Source: Streptacidiphilus jiangxiensis (lineage in GTDB: Bacteria > Actinomycetota > Actinomycetes > Streptomycetales > Streptomycetaceae). From it: 64,000 nucleotides of DNA. The stretch spans positions 1-64,000 of the forward strand of contig NZ_FOAZ01000009.1 of the NCBI RefSeq assembly GCF_900109465.1, read 5' to 3'. The notes under the pieces are model-generated. The model was not told the DNA's origin. It did not search any database and was given only the letters and a program-made list of their open reading frames with translations. Shown here piece after piece: positions 26,263 to 35,028 of the stretch (the stretch's first letter is position 1; the number at the start of each line of letters is the position of its first letter). The translations under genes were made by a program, and so were the position numbers.

Positions 26263-27786
26263 TTGGCCACCACACAGCCGTCCCAGCCGCCGCAGTCATC
26301 CCTCTCCCACCCTCCCGCTCCGGGCCTGCGCCGTGAGGCGGTCGGGTTGCGGGAGGTGCTGTTCCAGAGCGTGACCTCGATGGCCCCGGGCGCGGCCATC
26401 GCCGCGTCCATTCCGGCAGGCGCCGCGTTCGCGGGCGGGAGTCTGCCGCTGTCGGTGCTCATCGCCCTGGTCGCGTGCCTGTTCACCGCTTCCTGCGTCG
26501 CCGAGTTGGCCCGCCATCTGCCGGCGGCGGGGTCCGTCTCCGTCTATGCGGCGAGCGGGCTGCATCCCGCCGTCGGCTTCGTCGTCGCCTGGGGATACGT
26601 GTTCGTCGAGGCGCTCGTCCCGACCCTGCTCCTGCTCCAACTCGGCTTCACCACCGCGACCACCCTCCACCAGGAGTGGCCGGGCTACCCCGCCGACCTG
26701 TGGTGGCCCTGGGCGCTGCTCGGTGCGGCGATCATCGGCCTGGCCGGCCTCTACGGGGTACGGGCCTCGGCGCGGCTCGGCACGGTGCTGGGCGTCTTCG
26801 AGATCACGGTCTTCGTCCTGTTCGCGTTCCTGTTGATCGGCAAGGCGGCCGGACACAACACCGTCTCCGTCTTCGGCACCGGCCATGTCGCCGCCGGGCA
26901 GAGCGCGCTGGGCGGGGTCGTCGCCGGGTCCGTCTACACCGTCCTGGCCTTCGCGGGCTTCGAGGCCGCCGCGCCGCTGGCCGAGGAGGCGCGTGACCCG
27001 CGACGCACCGTCCGCCGCGCGGTGCTCGGGGCGACGATCGGCATCGGTCTCGTCTACGTCCTGACGACCTATGCCATGTCCGTCTACTTCGGCCCCGACA
27101 AGCTCTCCGGCTTCGGCACGACCGGTGCCGCGTCCTGGGAGGGCGTGGCGCGCGCCTCCTTCGGGCTCTTCTGGGTGCTCGTCTTCTTCGCCGTCGTCAA
27201 CTCCACCATCGCCAACGCGAACGCCGGTCTGGTGGTCTCCACCCGCACCGCGTTCGCGCTCGGTCGCATCGGCGTCCTGCCGCGCGCGTTGGCCCGAGTC
27301 CATCCGCGCCACCGCTCGCCGGTGGTCGCCGTCGCCGCGCAGACGGTCGTCGCCGTCGGCGCGACGCTCGGGTTGGGCCTCGCCTACGATCCGACGACGG
27401 CGTTCAACCTCGTCGCCACCGTCATCGTGATCGTCGTCGTGTGCGTCTACATCGTCACCAACCTCGCCTGCGCGGGCTACTTCCTGCGCCGGCGCCGGGC
27501 CGACCTGCGGCCGGTGCGGCACCTGCTCTTCCCGCTGCTCGGCATCGCGGCCTTCGTCCCCGCGTTGCTCACCGCAGCCGGCATCCCCGCCTTCTCCTTC
27601 GTCAGCAAGCTGACCACACCGGTCTCCTATGCCGGCCCCATCGCCGGCGTCTGGACGGCGGCGGGCCTGCTCCTGCTCGCCGTCCTCTGGCGACGCAACC
27701 GCGCGGCGGTGCTGGCGACCGCCCAGGTCCACCTCGACGACCCCGAGGAGGTCCTGACGGAACCGGGCTCGCCGACCGCTCCGTGA
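26263..27786 (+). CDS. APC-family amino acid permease
   Basis: A 507-residue membrane protein with about 12 hydrophobic helices. The N-terminal SVTSMAPGAAIAASIPAG and the later GSVYTVLAFAGFEAAAPLAEEARDPRRTVRRAVL are typical of the APC superfamily (YjeH/GabP type). Start is an unusual TTG, supported by GAGGAG 8 bp upstream (26251-26256); no in-frame ATG or GTG precedes it before the previous gene. Substrate unknown, probably an amino acid or amine. Confidence 0.9.
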   Translation: MATTQPSQPPQSSLSHPPAPGLRREAVGLREVLFQSVTSMAPGAAIAASIPAGAAFAGGSLPLSVLIALVACLFTASCVAELARHLPAAGSVSVYAASGLHPAVGFVVAWGYVFVEALVPTLLLLQLGFTTATTLHQEWPGYPADLWWPWALLGAAIIGLAGLYGVRASARLGTVLGVFEITVFVLFAFLLIGKAAGHNTVSVFGTGHVAAGQSALGGVVAGSVYTVLAFAGFEAAAPLAEEARDPRRTVRRAVLGATIGIGLVYVLTTYAMSVYFGPDKLSGFGTTGAASWEGVARASFGLFWVLVFFAVVNSTIANANAGLVVSTRTAFALGRIGVLPRALARVHPRHRSPVVAVAAQTVVAVGATLGLGLAYDPTTAFNLVATVIVIVVVCVYIVTNLACAGYFLRRRRADLRPVRHLLFPLLGIAAFVPALLTAAGIPAFSFVSKLTTPVSYAGPIAGVWTAAGLLLLAVLWRRNRAAVLATAQVHLDDPEEVLTEPGSPTAP

Positions 27787-27829
27787 CCGGCCCGACCGAA
27801 CGGTCTGCGTCCGCCGGTAGGGTCCCGTT

Positions 27830-28528
27830 ATGGCTTACTCCGCTGTGGTCTTCGACTTCTTCGGCACGCTGACGCCGAGCACTCCGGCCGCCGTCTGGGA
27901 CGAGCACGCGGCGCGCAGCGCGGCGCCGTTGGGGATCCCCGTGCCGGAGTGGCGGCGGGTCCTGGACGAGTCCTTCCCCGAGCGGGCGGTCGGAGCGCTC
28001 GGGGATCTGTCGCAGACCTTTCGCGTGCTGGCCCGGCGCTGCGACGCGGAGCCCACCGAGGCCGCGCTGGCGGCGTCTGTCGCTGCACGCCTCACCTCCC
28101 AGCGCGAGCTGTTCGTGCTGCGTGCCGACGCGATTGCGACGCTGATGCGGCTGCGCGAACACGGGCTTCGGGTGGGCGTGGTGAGCGACTGCACCGTCGA
28201 ACTGGAGCAGAGCTGGCCGACGCTGCCGCTGGCACCGCTAGTCGACTCGGTCGTGCTGTCCTGCCACGAGCGGCGCCGGAAGCCGGACCCGGAGCTGTTC
28301 CGCCAGGTGGCTCGCGAGCTGGGTGTGACGCCGAGCGCCTGCCTCTACGTCGGCGACGGCGGCGGCAGCGAACTGACCGGCGCGACCCGCGAGGGCATGA
28401 CGGCTGTGATGCTGCGCGCGGACGACTGGGCCTCCAACGACGCCCACGCCCGCGAGGACTCCTGGGGCGGCCCGTCGTTCTCGTCCCTCTCCCAGGTGGT
28501 GGCCGTCGCAGTGGCTTCTGCCGGCTGA
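27830..28528 (+). CDS. HAD-like hydrolase
   Basis: A 232-residue HAD protein with motif I FDFFGTLTP (nucleophile Asp followed by Phe where the acid/base Asp usually stands), motif II VVSDCT, motif III Lys in ERRRKPDPELF and motif IV YVGDGGGSE. The helical cap lies between motifs I and II. The DxF form is seen in some phosphatases and dehalogenase-like proteins, so the substrate is unclear. Leaderless promoter: TAGGGT (27818-27823) ends 6 nt before ATG 27830. Confidence 0.88.
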   Translation: MAYSAVVFDFFGTLTPSTPAAVWDEHAARSAAPLGIPVPEWRRVLDESFPERAVGALGDLSQTFRVLARRCDAEPTEAALAASVAARLTSQRELFVLRADAIATLMRLREHGLRVGVVSDCTVELEQSWPTLPLAPLVDSVVLSCHERRRKPDPELFRQVARELGVTPSACLYVGDGGGSELTGATREGMTAVMLRADDWASNDAHAREDSWGGPSFSSLSQVVAVAVASAG

Positions 28529-28595
28529 GGCGGCACAGGGCAGGCGCGCCGGTGCGCCCCTCCCGGTGGGGCAGCGGGTGTGCGATCGTCGGAGC

Positions 28596-29588
28596 ATGGA
28601 GACGATCAGTGGCGTGGAGCGGCCGCAGGTGGTGGTGGTCGGGGCCGGGGTGATCGGGCTGACGACGGCGGTGGTGCTGGCGGAGGCCGGCCTGCAGGTG
28701 CGGGTGGATGCCGAGCGGCCGCCCGGAGGGACGACATCCGTGGCGGCCGGGGCGACCTGGGGGCCGTTCATGATCGGGCCCGCCGAGCGGGTCGCGGACT
28801 GGGCACGGGTGAGCCTGGCCGTCTTCGGTGAGCTCGCTGAGGAGTCGTCGGAGACCGGCGTCCGGCTGATGACCGGCAGTCACCAGTCGCTCGCGCCGCT
28901 GGCGGCGCCGGAGTGGGCCGTGGCGGTCGGGGCGCGGCCCTGCGAGAAGGGCGAGCTGCGCCCCGGGTATATCGGCGGGTGGCAGTTCCGGGCCCCGGTC
29001 CTCGACATGCCACGTTACCTCGAGTGGCTCCGCAGACGGTTCGAGCGGGCCGGGGGACAGGTGCGCGCCCACCGGTACGCCGACCTTGCCGAGGCCCGCA
29101 CGCAGGCGCCGGTCGTCGTCAACTGCACCGGTGCGGGCGCCCGCACGCTCGTGCCGGACCCCGAGGTGACGCCCGTGCGCGGGCAGGTGGTCGTCGTGGG
29201 CAGCGGTGCACTGCGGGAGTTCTTCGTCGACGAGACGCCCGACGCGGAGCTGCTCTATGCGTTCCCCCACGGCGACACCGTCGTGCTCGGCGGCACGGCC
29301 GACCGAGGCGACGCGAGCCTCGCGCCTTCGCCGGAGACGACCGAGGCGATCCTGCGGCGCTGCACGGCCGTCCTTCCGGAACTGCGCGGCGCGGAGGTGC
29401 TGGGCACCCGCGTCGGCCTGCGTCCCGCGCGCGAAGAGGTCCGTCTGGGGACGGAGCGCGGGCCCGACACCGCCAGGAGTGGGCTGCTTGTGCACAACTA
29501 CGGGCACGGCGGTGCGGGCGTCACCGTCTCCTGGGGCTGCGCCGAAGAGGTGCTCGGTCTGATCAAGGCCGACGGCGCCGACGCGTAG
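28596..29588 (+). CDS. FAD-dependent D-amino-acid-oxidase family protein
   Basis: A 330-residue DAO-type flavoenzyme: N-terminal VVVVGAGVIGLTTAVVLAEAG Rossmann loop, the TSVAAGATWGPF segment and the C-terminal VHNYGHGGAGVTVSWGCAEE, all diagnostic of the D-amino acid oxidase group. The Arg in GLRPAREEVRL corresponds to the substrate-carboxylate Arg region. It should deaminate D-amino acids to 2-oxo acids with H2O2. ATG 28596 is preferred over 28566 because the family starts just before VVVVGAG. Confidence 0.88.
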   Translation: METISGVERPQVVVVGAGVIGLTTAVVLAEAGLQVRVDAERPPGGTTSVAAGATWGPFMIGPAERVADWARVSLAVFGELAEESSETGVRLMTGSHQSLAPLAAPEWAVAVGARPCEKGELRPGYIGGWQFRAPVLDMPRYLEWLRRRFERAGGQVRAHRYADLAEARTQAPVVVNCTGAGARTLVPDPEVTPVRGQVVVVGSGALREFFVDETPDAELLYAFPHGDTVVLGGTADRGDASLAPSPETTEAILRRCTAVLPELRGAEVLGTRVGLRPAREEVRLGTERGPDTARSGLLVHNYGHGGAGVTVSWGCAEEVLGLIKADGADA

Positions 29589-29650
29589 TCAAGACCGCCG
29601 GCCGACGGGGCCGAAGGGTCGGCGCCGTCAGCCGGTCAGCTGGTGCACCG

Positions 29651-30538
29651 TCACGCCTGCGGCGCGCCGAAGTGCGCGAGGTAGTGCCAGACCTTCTTCA
29701 GCGCCTGCGGATCGTCCGCACCGGCCCGCACCGCGTCGCCGACGACCCGCGGATCCAGCACGCCCGCCTCCGCGATCCGCGCGCCGAGCTCGACGAACCG
29801 GGGCCCGCGGTAGTCGGGATGGCGCCGCAGCTCGGCCACCGTGAGGCGGAAGCCGCCGTGCCACTCCAGCGGCACCGGCAGCAGCCGGGCCCGGGCCTCC
29901 ACCTCGGTGTCTCGGAAGCACGGATCGAGCACCAGCGCCTCGACGTCCCGTTCCAGCAGGACCGGGCCGTGAACCTGCGCCTCCACGTAGCCGTCCATCG
30001 GATCCGTCTCGACCGCATCCGCGAGGGCCGCCTCGACCACGGCGGACCCGGCGGCGGCGACCCCGAAGGTCGACGGTTCGTAGAAGCTGTCCGGGTAGCA
30101 GAACGTCGCCCGGCCCACGGCCTCGGCGGTGAGCCGCAGGTGGGCCGAGCCGAACCGTGGTGCGCCGCCGACGCTGCGACCGCGCACGTTGAGCGCTCCG
30201 TAGACCGGGCGCGCCGTGTCCGGCTCGGTGTCGTAGGCGCCGCCGAAGATCCGGCTCTCCCAGCGCCAGCGGTCCCCGCCCGGGTGGGCGGTGAGGCCGC
30301 CGTTGCTCGTGCCGGTGACGAACTGGGAGTGGTAGACGCCGTCCTCGGCCAGCCTCGCCAGCAGCGGCACACCAGTGGCGGTCAGCCGGTCGGGGTGGAA
30401 GTTCAAGGTCACCCGCAGCGTGTCGTCCACGGCCGCGCCGAGCGAAAGCGCCGCGACATGGGCCATGGCCCGCTCGACGGCGTGGTCGTTGCCGTCGGCG
30501 GTGGTGGACGGTGCGTGGTGGTGATCGTCTCCGCTCAT
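29651..30538 (-). CDS. DUF3626-domain protein
   Basis: A 295-residue protein. The LNFHPDR motif (near residue 46), GVYHSQFVTGTSNGGL, RPVYGALNVRG and HGPVLLERDVEALVLDP match the DUF3626 family as I recall it. Function not established. No signal peptide; the N-terminus is His-rich (DDHHHA). Convergent to the D-amino acid oxidase gene. Confidence 0.8.
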   Translation of the reverse strand: MSGDDHHHAPSTTADGNDHAVERAMAHVAALSLGAAVDDTLRVTLNFHPDRLTATGVPLLARLAEDGVYHSQFVTGTSNGGLTAHPGGDRWRWESRIFGGAYDTEPDTARPVYGALNVRGRSVGGAPRFGSAHLRLTAEAVGRATFCYPDSFYEPSTFGVAAAGSAVVEAALADAVETDPMDGYVEAQVHGPVLLERDVEALVLDPCFRDTEVEARARLLPVPLEWHGGFRLTVAELRRHPDYRGPRFVELGARIAEAGVLDPRVVGDAVRAGADDPQALKKVWHYLAHFGAPQA

Positions 30539-30603
30539 GGGCCCTTCCTACCAGGGGCCAGGACGGGGAGGCCAGGGAATCCGCGGGCCCGGCCCGGGAC
30601 GGG

Positions 30604-30643
30604 TCGTGTCCGATCAGGCCCGGCCCGGCCCGATCGGACACGA
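30604..30643 (-). terminator. hairpin terminator after the TNT-like gene
   Basis: A perfect 12-bp inverted repeat TCGTGTCCGATC / GATCGGACACGA with a 16-nt GC-rich loop, 17 bp downstream of the stop of the minus-strand secreted protein gene. Confidence 0.8.
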
Positions 30644-30660
30644 CGCTCACAGGGGCCGGA

Positions 30661-31326
30661 TCACACCAGCCGTTCCAGGTAGCCGTTGTCCACGAGCCAG
30701 AGGACGTTCAGCCGGGCGGGCGCTCCGGGCACGAGCGTGGAGTCGAGCTGGTACTGCCAGCCCAGGCCCGGCTGGTCGAACCACGGCGCGACGGGGCCGC
30801 CGTCCACCGTGAACGGCTTGAGCACCTTGTAGGTGTGGTAGTTGCACCCGGCGGGCGGCTGGCCGTCGAGGCTCTGCGGCGGGATGGAGCGCGAGGCGTA
30901 GGCGGAGCCCTCGGGGGCGAGGAAGGCGCCGTACTCACTGCCGTACCGGTCGAGGTCCTGGCCGGGGGCGAGGCGCTCGTGGGTCTCGATGGGGGAGCCG
31001 TCGGGCCGCAGCAGGTAGCCGTTCTGCGGAGGGTAGATCCAGCCCCCGGTGCCGCCGTTGGCCGTCGGATCCCAGAACTGGGCGAGGAAGGACGGCACGG
31101 AGGCGCCGCCCGTACGGTGGTACCCGTGCAGCTCGCGGCCGACCGGGCCGACCGTGGGCAGGTGCGCGGGGCCGAGGCGGGCGTCTCCGTTCTCGAAGGC
31201 GGCGGAGCAGGAGTCGCTGGGGTGGGAGTCGGTGTGCGCGGCGGCCGGCGTGCCGGTGAAGGCGCAGGTCGCGGCGAGCAGGGCCAGGCCGGCGCCGAGT
31301 TTCGCGAGGTTCTGAACAACCGTCAT
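30661..31326 (-). CDS. secreted TNT-domain protein (NAD+ glycohydrolase toxin-like)
   Basis: A 221-residue preprotein. The Sec signal peptide (MTVVQNLAKLGAGLALLAATCAFTGTPAAA) is followed by a mature domain with the tuberculosis-necrotizing-toxin pattern: WIYPPQNGYL, a LAPGQDLDRYGSEYGAFLAP block, SRSIPP, YHTYKVLKPFTV, APWFDQPGLGWQY and NGYLERLV. TNT domains hydrolyse NAD+. Here the domain is alone behind a signal peptide rather than at the end of a large polymorphic toxin. No recognised immunity gene adjoins. Confidence 0.85.
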   Translation of the reverse strand: MTVVQNLAKLGAGLALLAATCAFTGTPAAAHTDSHPSDSCSAAFENGDARLGPAHLPTVGPVGRELHGYHRTGGASVPSFLAQFWDPTANGGTGGWIYPPQNGYLLRPDGSPIETHERLAPGQDLDRYGSEYGAFLAPEGSAYASRSIPPQSLDGQPPAGCNYHTYKVLKPFTVDGGPVAPWFDQPGLGWQYQLDSTLVPGAPARLNVLWLVDNGYLERLV

Positions 31327-31393
31327 GTCAGTGATCCAACCGCCCGGTCGGCCGCTCCGCGCACGAATTGAACTTCGATCACTCGAAAGAGTG

Positions 31394-31440
31394 CGCGGCC
31401 CGGCCGGGGCGCCCGTGTGGGCGTGCCCGGACGGGCCGCG
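31394..31440 (-). terminator. hairpin terminator after the propeller phosphoesterase
   Basis: A long GC hairpin with outer arms CGCGGCCCG / CGGGCCGCG and further inner pairing, 27 bp after the minus-strand stop at 31467. A small CACTC-GAAA-GAGTG hairpin (31380-31393) adjoins it. Confidence 0.75.
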
Positions 31441-31466
31441 TCGGTGCGTCCGTGGGTCGGCGCCGG

Positions 31467-33725
31467 TCAGCCGCGGTGCTCGACCAGCGGGATCCGCCCG
31501 TTCGCGCCCTTTGCGTAGCCGACCGCCCACAGCTCGCCGTCGGGTGCGGCTGCGACACCGCCGAGGACAGTGTCGCCGGAGCCCGGATCGGGCGCGGCGA
31601 GCGCGCGCCAGGCGCCGTCCGCGCCCGGCCTGGCGACCAGCGGGGTCTGGTTGCCGGTCGCGGCGTCGTACCAGCTGCCGACCAGGTACGGCACGCCGTG
31701 CGAGAGGGCCACCCCGGTGACGTTGCTGAAGCCCGAGCCGAGCCCGGAGGGCTGCTGCGCGGACCAGCGGTGACCGTCGAAGTGGACCACCAGCGGACGG
31801 GCCTGGTGCCTGGCGTCGTCGCTCTGGCCGACCGCCCACACCTGGCCGCCGGCGCCGAGCGCCACGCCCTGCAGCAGCGCACCGGTCGTGCCGGCCGCCG
31901 GGACGTCCACCACCGACCAGCGGTGGCCGTCGAAGTGCAGGACCAGCGGCCCGTCACCCGCGACGCCGTCGCGCTGCCCGACCGCCCACACGTCGTCCGC
32001 GCCACGCGCGGTGACGCCGTACAGGTGGTTCCCGGTCGCGCCCGGGTCCGCGACGGGGACCACCGACCAGACGCGGCCGTCGAAGTGCTCCACGAGGTTG
32101 CCGAAGGTGCCGTCCGCGTTCTCGCGGTCGCCGACGGCCCACACGTCGTGCGCGGAGACGGCGGTCGCGGAGTAGAGCGTGTCGTGGACCGCGTCCAGCT
32201 TCGGCAACGCGACGGGGTGCCAGGCGTGGCCGTCCCAGGCCTGCACCAGGCTGTGGGTCCGGTCGTGCGCGTCCACGGCCACGCCCACGGCCCAGGCCCG
32301 GCCCGGGACGGCCGCGACGCCGAAGAGCGTGTCGAAGTTGCTGCCCACGTCGCCGATCGGCGTGGAGGTCCAGCGGGTGCCGTCGAAGTGCGCCGCCTTG
32401 TTCAGCGTGGCGTCCTGGTTGCTGTCCGGCGTGTCCGGCATGAAGTTGCCGACGGCCCACACGTCCGTCGGCGAGACGGCCGCGACGGCGCCGAAGGAGT
32501 TGTCGGCCGTGCCGAGCATCGGCGCGGGCTGCTCGGTCCAGCCCGCGGCGGAGGCGCTGTCGGTGGTCATGGTGACCGGCTCGGGTGGCAGCGGCGAGGG
32601 CGTCGCGTACGAGGGCACGGGACGCGGCCGGAACGCCTGCGCGGGCGACCCGTGGCCGGTCACCGCGTACAGCGGTCCCATCGACGCGGTGGCCGCGTCG
32701 CACGAGTGCTGGAGGCAGGCGACGCCGAAGTCGTCCTGAAGGGTGCGCAGCAGCGAGTAGTGGCTGTACGCCGTCGCGTCCTGGACGTGGCGCGGGCCGT
32801 GGCTGGTGACGACGACGTTCACCGTCCGCCCGCCGCCCGCGCCGCCGTTGTCGTCGCCCTCGTCGTAGACGATGTCGATCGCGTTGTTCCCGTGGGCCCA
32901 GAACGAGGCGCCGGTGATCTGCGCGACCAGGTGTCCCAGTTCCGCGTCTCCCTGGGCGACCAGGCGCTGGTCCTGCGGGTCGCCGCCACCGGTGTTGCCG
33001 GAGTCGATGCAGAACGGCGGGTCGCCGTGCTGGTCCTGGCACTCGCTCGGGATCACGTACCCGAAGGCCGGCACGTGGCCGCTGTGCAGGTCCTGCGCCA
33101 GCTGGTCCAGCGGGACCTGGCGGGCGCGGTCGGCGGCGTTCCACGAGGAGGTGAAGTTGGTGATCCCGTTGTGCTTGGAGACGTACAGCGGGTCCTTGTC
33201 GGGGGAGCCGTTGCAGTTGGCCGGGTAGCAGATGCCCTGGTAGCCCGGGTGCGGCAGGTTCTGCAGGTAGGCCTTCCAGCCGACGTGGGCCCTGTCCAGC
33301 TCGCTGATCAGACTGGGCGCGTGGACCTGGTTGACGTAGTACGGGTTGTCGTCCTGCACGCCGAAGGTGCTGCCGCCGAGCATGGCCACGTAGTTGGGCT
33401 CGCTCGGGTGCGTGACGGCGCTGTAGTCGGTCGCCGAGCCGTAGGTCGTCGCCAGCGCGTTGAGGTTGGGTGCGGCCGGGTTGCCGATCACGTCGGTGTA
33501 GCCGTGGTTCTCCTCGACCACGACGAACACGTGGTCGTAGTGCGGCGCGCCGGGCGCGTGCGCGGCCGGGGCGGTGCTCTGCGCGGACGCCTGGGGCGCC
33601 AGCAGCAGCCCGGCGACGACCGCGCCGGTGGCGCACAGGGCCGCGGCGGCCCGCCCGTGCGGGCGCGCCCGTGTCGCTGTCGGAGCTGTTGTGGTCGCCG
33701 TCCTTGCCGTGGGTGCAACGGACAT
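31467..33725 (-). CDS. exported phosphoesterase with C-terminal seven-bladed propeller
   Basis: A 752-residue preprotein. Signal peptide about residues 1-48 (RPHGRAAAALCATGAVVAGLLLAPQASA). The phosphoesterase domain (about 60-400) starts HYDHVFVVVEENHGYTDV, contains a metal-binding DIVYDEGDDNGG and SHGPRHVQDATAYSHYSLLRTL, and resembles acid phosphatase/phospholipase C. After a Pro-rich linker, seven repeats follow with cores DVWAVG, RAWAVG, DVWAVG, DVWAVG, QVWAVG, PYLVG and ELWAVG, each followed by HFDG-x-W or similar: a probable seven-bladed beta-propeller. ATG 33725 is supported by GGAGGGG upstream. 11-bp repeats sit in the promoter region. Confidence 0.9.
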   Translation of the reverse strand: MSVAPTARTATTTAPTATRARPHGRAAAALCATGAVVAGLLLAPQASAQSTAPAAHAPGAPHYDHVFVVVEENHGYTDVIGNPAAPNLNALATTYGSATDYSAVTHPSEPNYVAMLGGSTFGVQDDNPYYVNQVHAPSLISELDRAHVGWKAYLQNLPHPGYQGICYPANCNGSPDKDPLYVSKHNGITNFTSSWNAADRARQVPLDQLAQDLHSGHVPAFGYVIPSECQDQHGDPPFCIDSGNTGGGDPQDQRLVAQGDAELGHLVAQITGASFWAHGNNAIDIVYDEGDDNGGAGGGRTVNVVVTSHGPRHVQDATAYSHYSLLRTLQDDFGVACLQHSCDAATASMGPLYAVTGHGSPAQAFRPRPVPSYATPSPLPPEPVTMTTDSASAAGWTEQPAPMLGTADNSFGAVAAVSPTDVWAVGNFMPDTPDSNQDATLNKAAHFDGTRWTSTPIGDVGSNFDTLFGVAAVPGRAWAVGVAVDAHDRTHSLVQAWDGHAWHPVALPKLDAVHDTLYSATAVSAHDVWAVGDRENADGTFGNLVEHFDGRVWSVVPVADPGATGNHLYGVTARGADDVWAVGQRDGVAGDGPLVLHFDGHRWSVVDVPAAGTTGALLQGVALGAGGQVWAVGQSDDARHQARPLVVHFDGHRWSAQQPSGLGSGFSNVTGVALSHGVPYLVGSWYDAATGNQTPLVARPGADGAWRALAAPDPGSGDTVLGGVAAAPDGELWAVGYAKGANGRIPLVEHRG

Positions 33726-34067
33726 GGTCCGATCCCCTCCGTACCGTCGGATGCCGTGCCGGACTCGTGCAAGCGATCTGTGAGCGATCGGTGAGCGAGG
33801 CTGAGCGATCTGCGAGCGATGTCGGTGCGGTTCGGCATCATGGCGCCGGGAAGGGTCGCCGCGGGCGGCCGGGGCGCGCCCGGGCGGCGAACTCTTCGTG
33901 AACGCAGGGGTCCTGTCCTGCCGGGGCGAGCCGGGCGCCGAGCAAGGCGCCGAGCAAGGCGCCGAGCCGCGCACCGAGCAGGGCCCGGCAGGGCCGGGCA
34001 CAGGCGAACAAGGACGAACAAGGGCCTGCCGGGGCGGGGCCGGGGCCGGGGCCGGGATCGGGCCGGG
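33726..34067. other. intergenic region with short tandem repeats
   Basis: A 342-bp region between the phosphoesterase and aldo/keto reductase genes. Besides the 11-bp repeats, it holds about 2.8 copies of the 12-bp unit GGCGCCGAGCAA (33934-33966) and a GGGCCGGGGCCGG-rich stretch (34035-34067), which may end the reductase transcript. No gene seen. Confidence 0.6.
33768..33821 (-). promoter_or_regulatory. 11-bp-spaced direct repeats, PHO-box-like
   Basis: On the minus strand five units follow each other: GCTCGCAGATC, GCTCAGCCTC, GCTCACCGATC, GCTCACAGATC and GCTTGCACGAG, i.e. 11-bp periodicity (one of 10). They lie 43-96 nt upstream of the phosphoesterase start. Streptomyces PhoP binds 11-bp direct repeats of GTTCACC type, so phosphate control is plausible, though the second base differs. 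Confidence 0.5.
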
Positions 34068-34895
34068 TCAGCCCATCCAGTCGAAGGTGTCCGGGTCCGG
34101 GCCGATGCGGCCGCCGCGGTCGAGCTCGGCGATCGCGGCCAGGTCCCCGGCGTCCAGGACGAAGTCGAACACGTCGATGTTCTGCCGGATGCGCTCCGGG
34201 GTGACGGACTTGGGGATGACGAGGTTGCCGAGCTGGAGGTGCCAGCGCAGCACGACCTGGGCGGCGGTCTTGCCGTGCTTGGCGCCGATGGCGACGAGGG
34301 AAGCGTCCTCCAGCAGGCCGCGGCCCTGGCCGAGCGGGCTCCACGCCTCGGTGGCGATGCCGTGCTCGGCGTGCAGCGCGCGCAGCTGCGCCTGCGGGAA
34401 GTAGGGGTGCAGCTCGACCTGGTTGACGGCCGGGACCAGTCCGGTCTCGGCGAAGAGCCGCTCGAGGTGCTTGGCGTTGAAGTTGGAGACCCCGACCGCC
34501 CTGGCGCGTCCCTCGGCGGCGATCTTCTCCAGCGCCCGCCAGGCGTCGACGTAGCGGTCCCGGGAGGGGACCGGCCAGTGGATCAGGTACAGGTCGACGT
34601 AGTCGACACCGAGCCGGTCGAGGCTCGCGTCGAAGGCGCGCAGCGCGTCGTCGTGGGAGTGCTCGGTGTTCCACAGCTTGGTGGTGACGAACAGGTCCTC
34701 GCGCGGCACGCCGCTGTCGCGCAGGGCGAGGCCGACGCCCTTCTCGTTGCCGTAGATCGCGGCCGTGTCGATGCTGCGGTATCCGGCGGCGAGCGCCTCC
34801 GCGACGACGCTGCGGGCCTCGGCGTCCGGCACCTGCCAGACTCCGAAGCCCAGCTGGGGCATGGTCAGACCGTTGTTCAGCGTGATCGTCTGCAT
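34068..34895 (-). CDS. aldo/keto reductase
   Basis: A 275-residue NADPH-dependent AKR of the 2,5-diketo-gluconate reductase type. Catalytic tetrad visible: Asp in RSIDTAAIYGNE with Tyr, Lys in FVTTKLW and His in LIHWPVP. The GVSNFNAKHLE, NQVELHPYFPQ and cofactor-binding IPKSVTPERIRQN blocks are intact. It begins directly MQTITLNNGLTMPQLGFGVW. Cytosolic; monocistronic by position. Confidence 0.95.
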   Translation of the reverse strand: MQTITLNNGLTMPQLGFGVWQVPDAEARSVVAEALAAGYRSIDTAAIYGNEKGVGLALRDSGVPREDLFVTTKLWNTEHSHDDALRAFDASLDRLGVDYVDLYLIHWPVPSRDRYVDAWRALEKIAAEGRARAVGVSNFNAKHLERLFAETGLVPAVNQVELHPYFPQAQLRALHAEHGIATEAWSPLGQGRGLLEDASLVAIGAKHGKTAAQVVLRWHLQLGNLVIPKSVTPERIRQNIDVFDFVLDAGDLAAIAELDRGGRIGPDPDTFDWMG

Positions 34896-34940
34896 GGTGA
34901 CCAGTCTGCCAGCGCGGGCGGCTCGCGCCCGCCAGGCGCA

Positions 34941-34977
34941 CCCCGGTCCCCGGGAGCGATGCTCACGGGGACCGGGG
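34941..34977 (-). terminator. hairpin terminator after the I36-like gene
   Basis: A perfect 12-bp inverted repeat CCCCGGTCCCCG / CGGGGACCGGGG with a 13-nt loop, 51 bp downstream of the minus-strand stop at 35029. Confidence 0.75.
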
Positions 34978-35028
34978 CGGTGGGGGAGCCGGACGGAGGG
35001 GACCGAGGGGTGGGCCGGCAGGTGCCGG

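Noticed and set aside
31368..33794. 808-codon plus-strand open frame opposite the phosphoesterase
   Set aside because: Composition is Val/Arg/Gly/Asp-rich without motifs, while the minus strand encodes a signal peptide, enzyme motifs and seven clear repeats.
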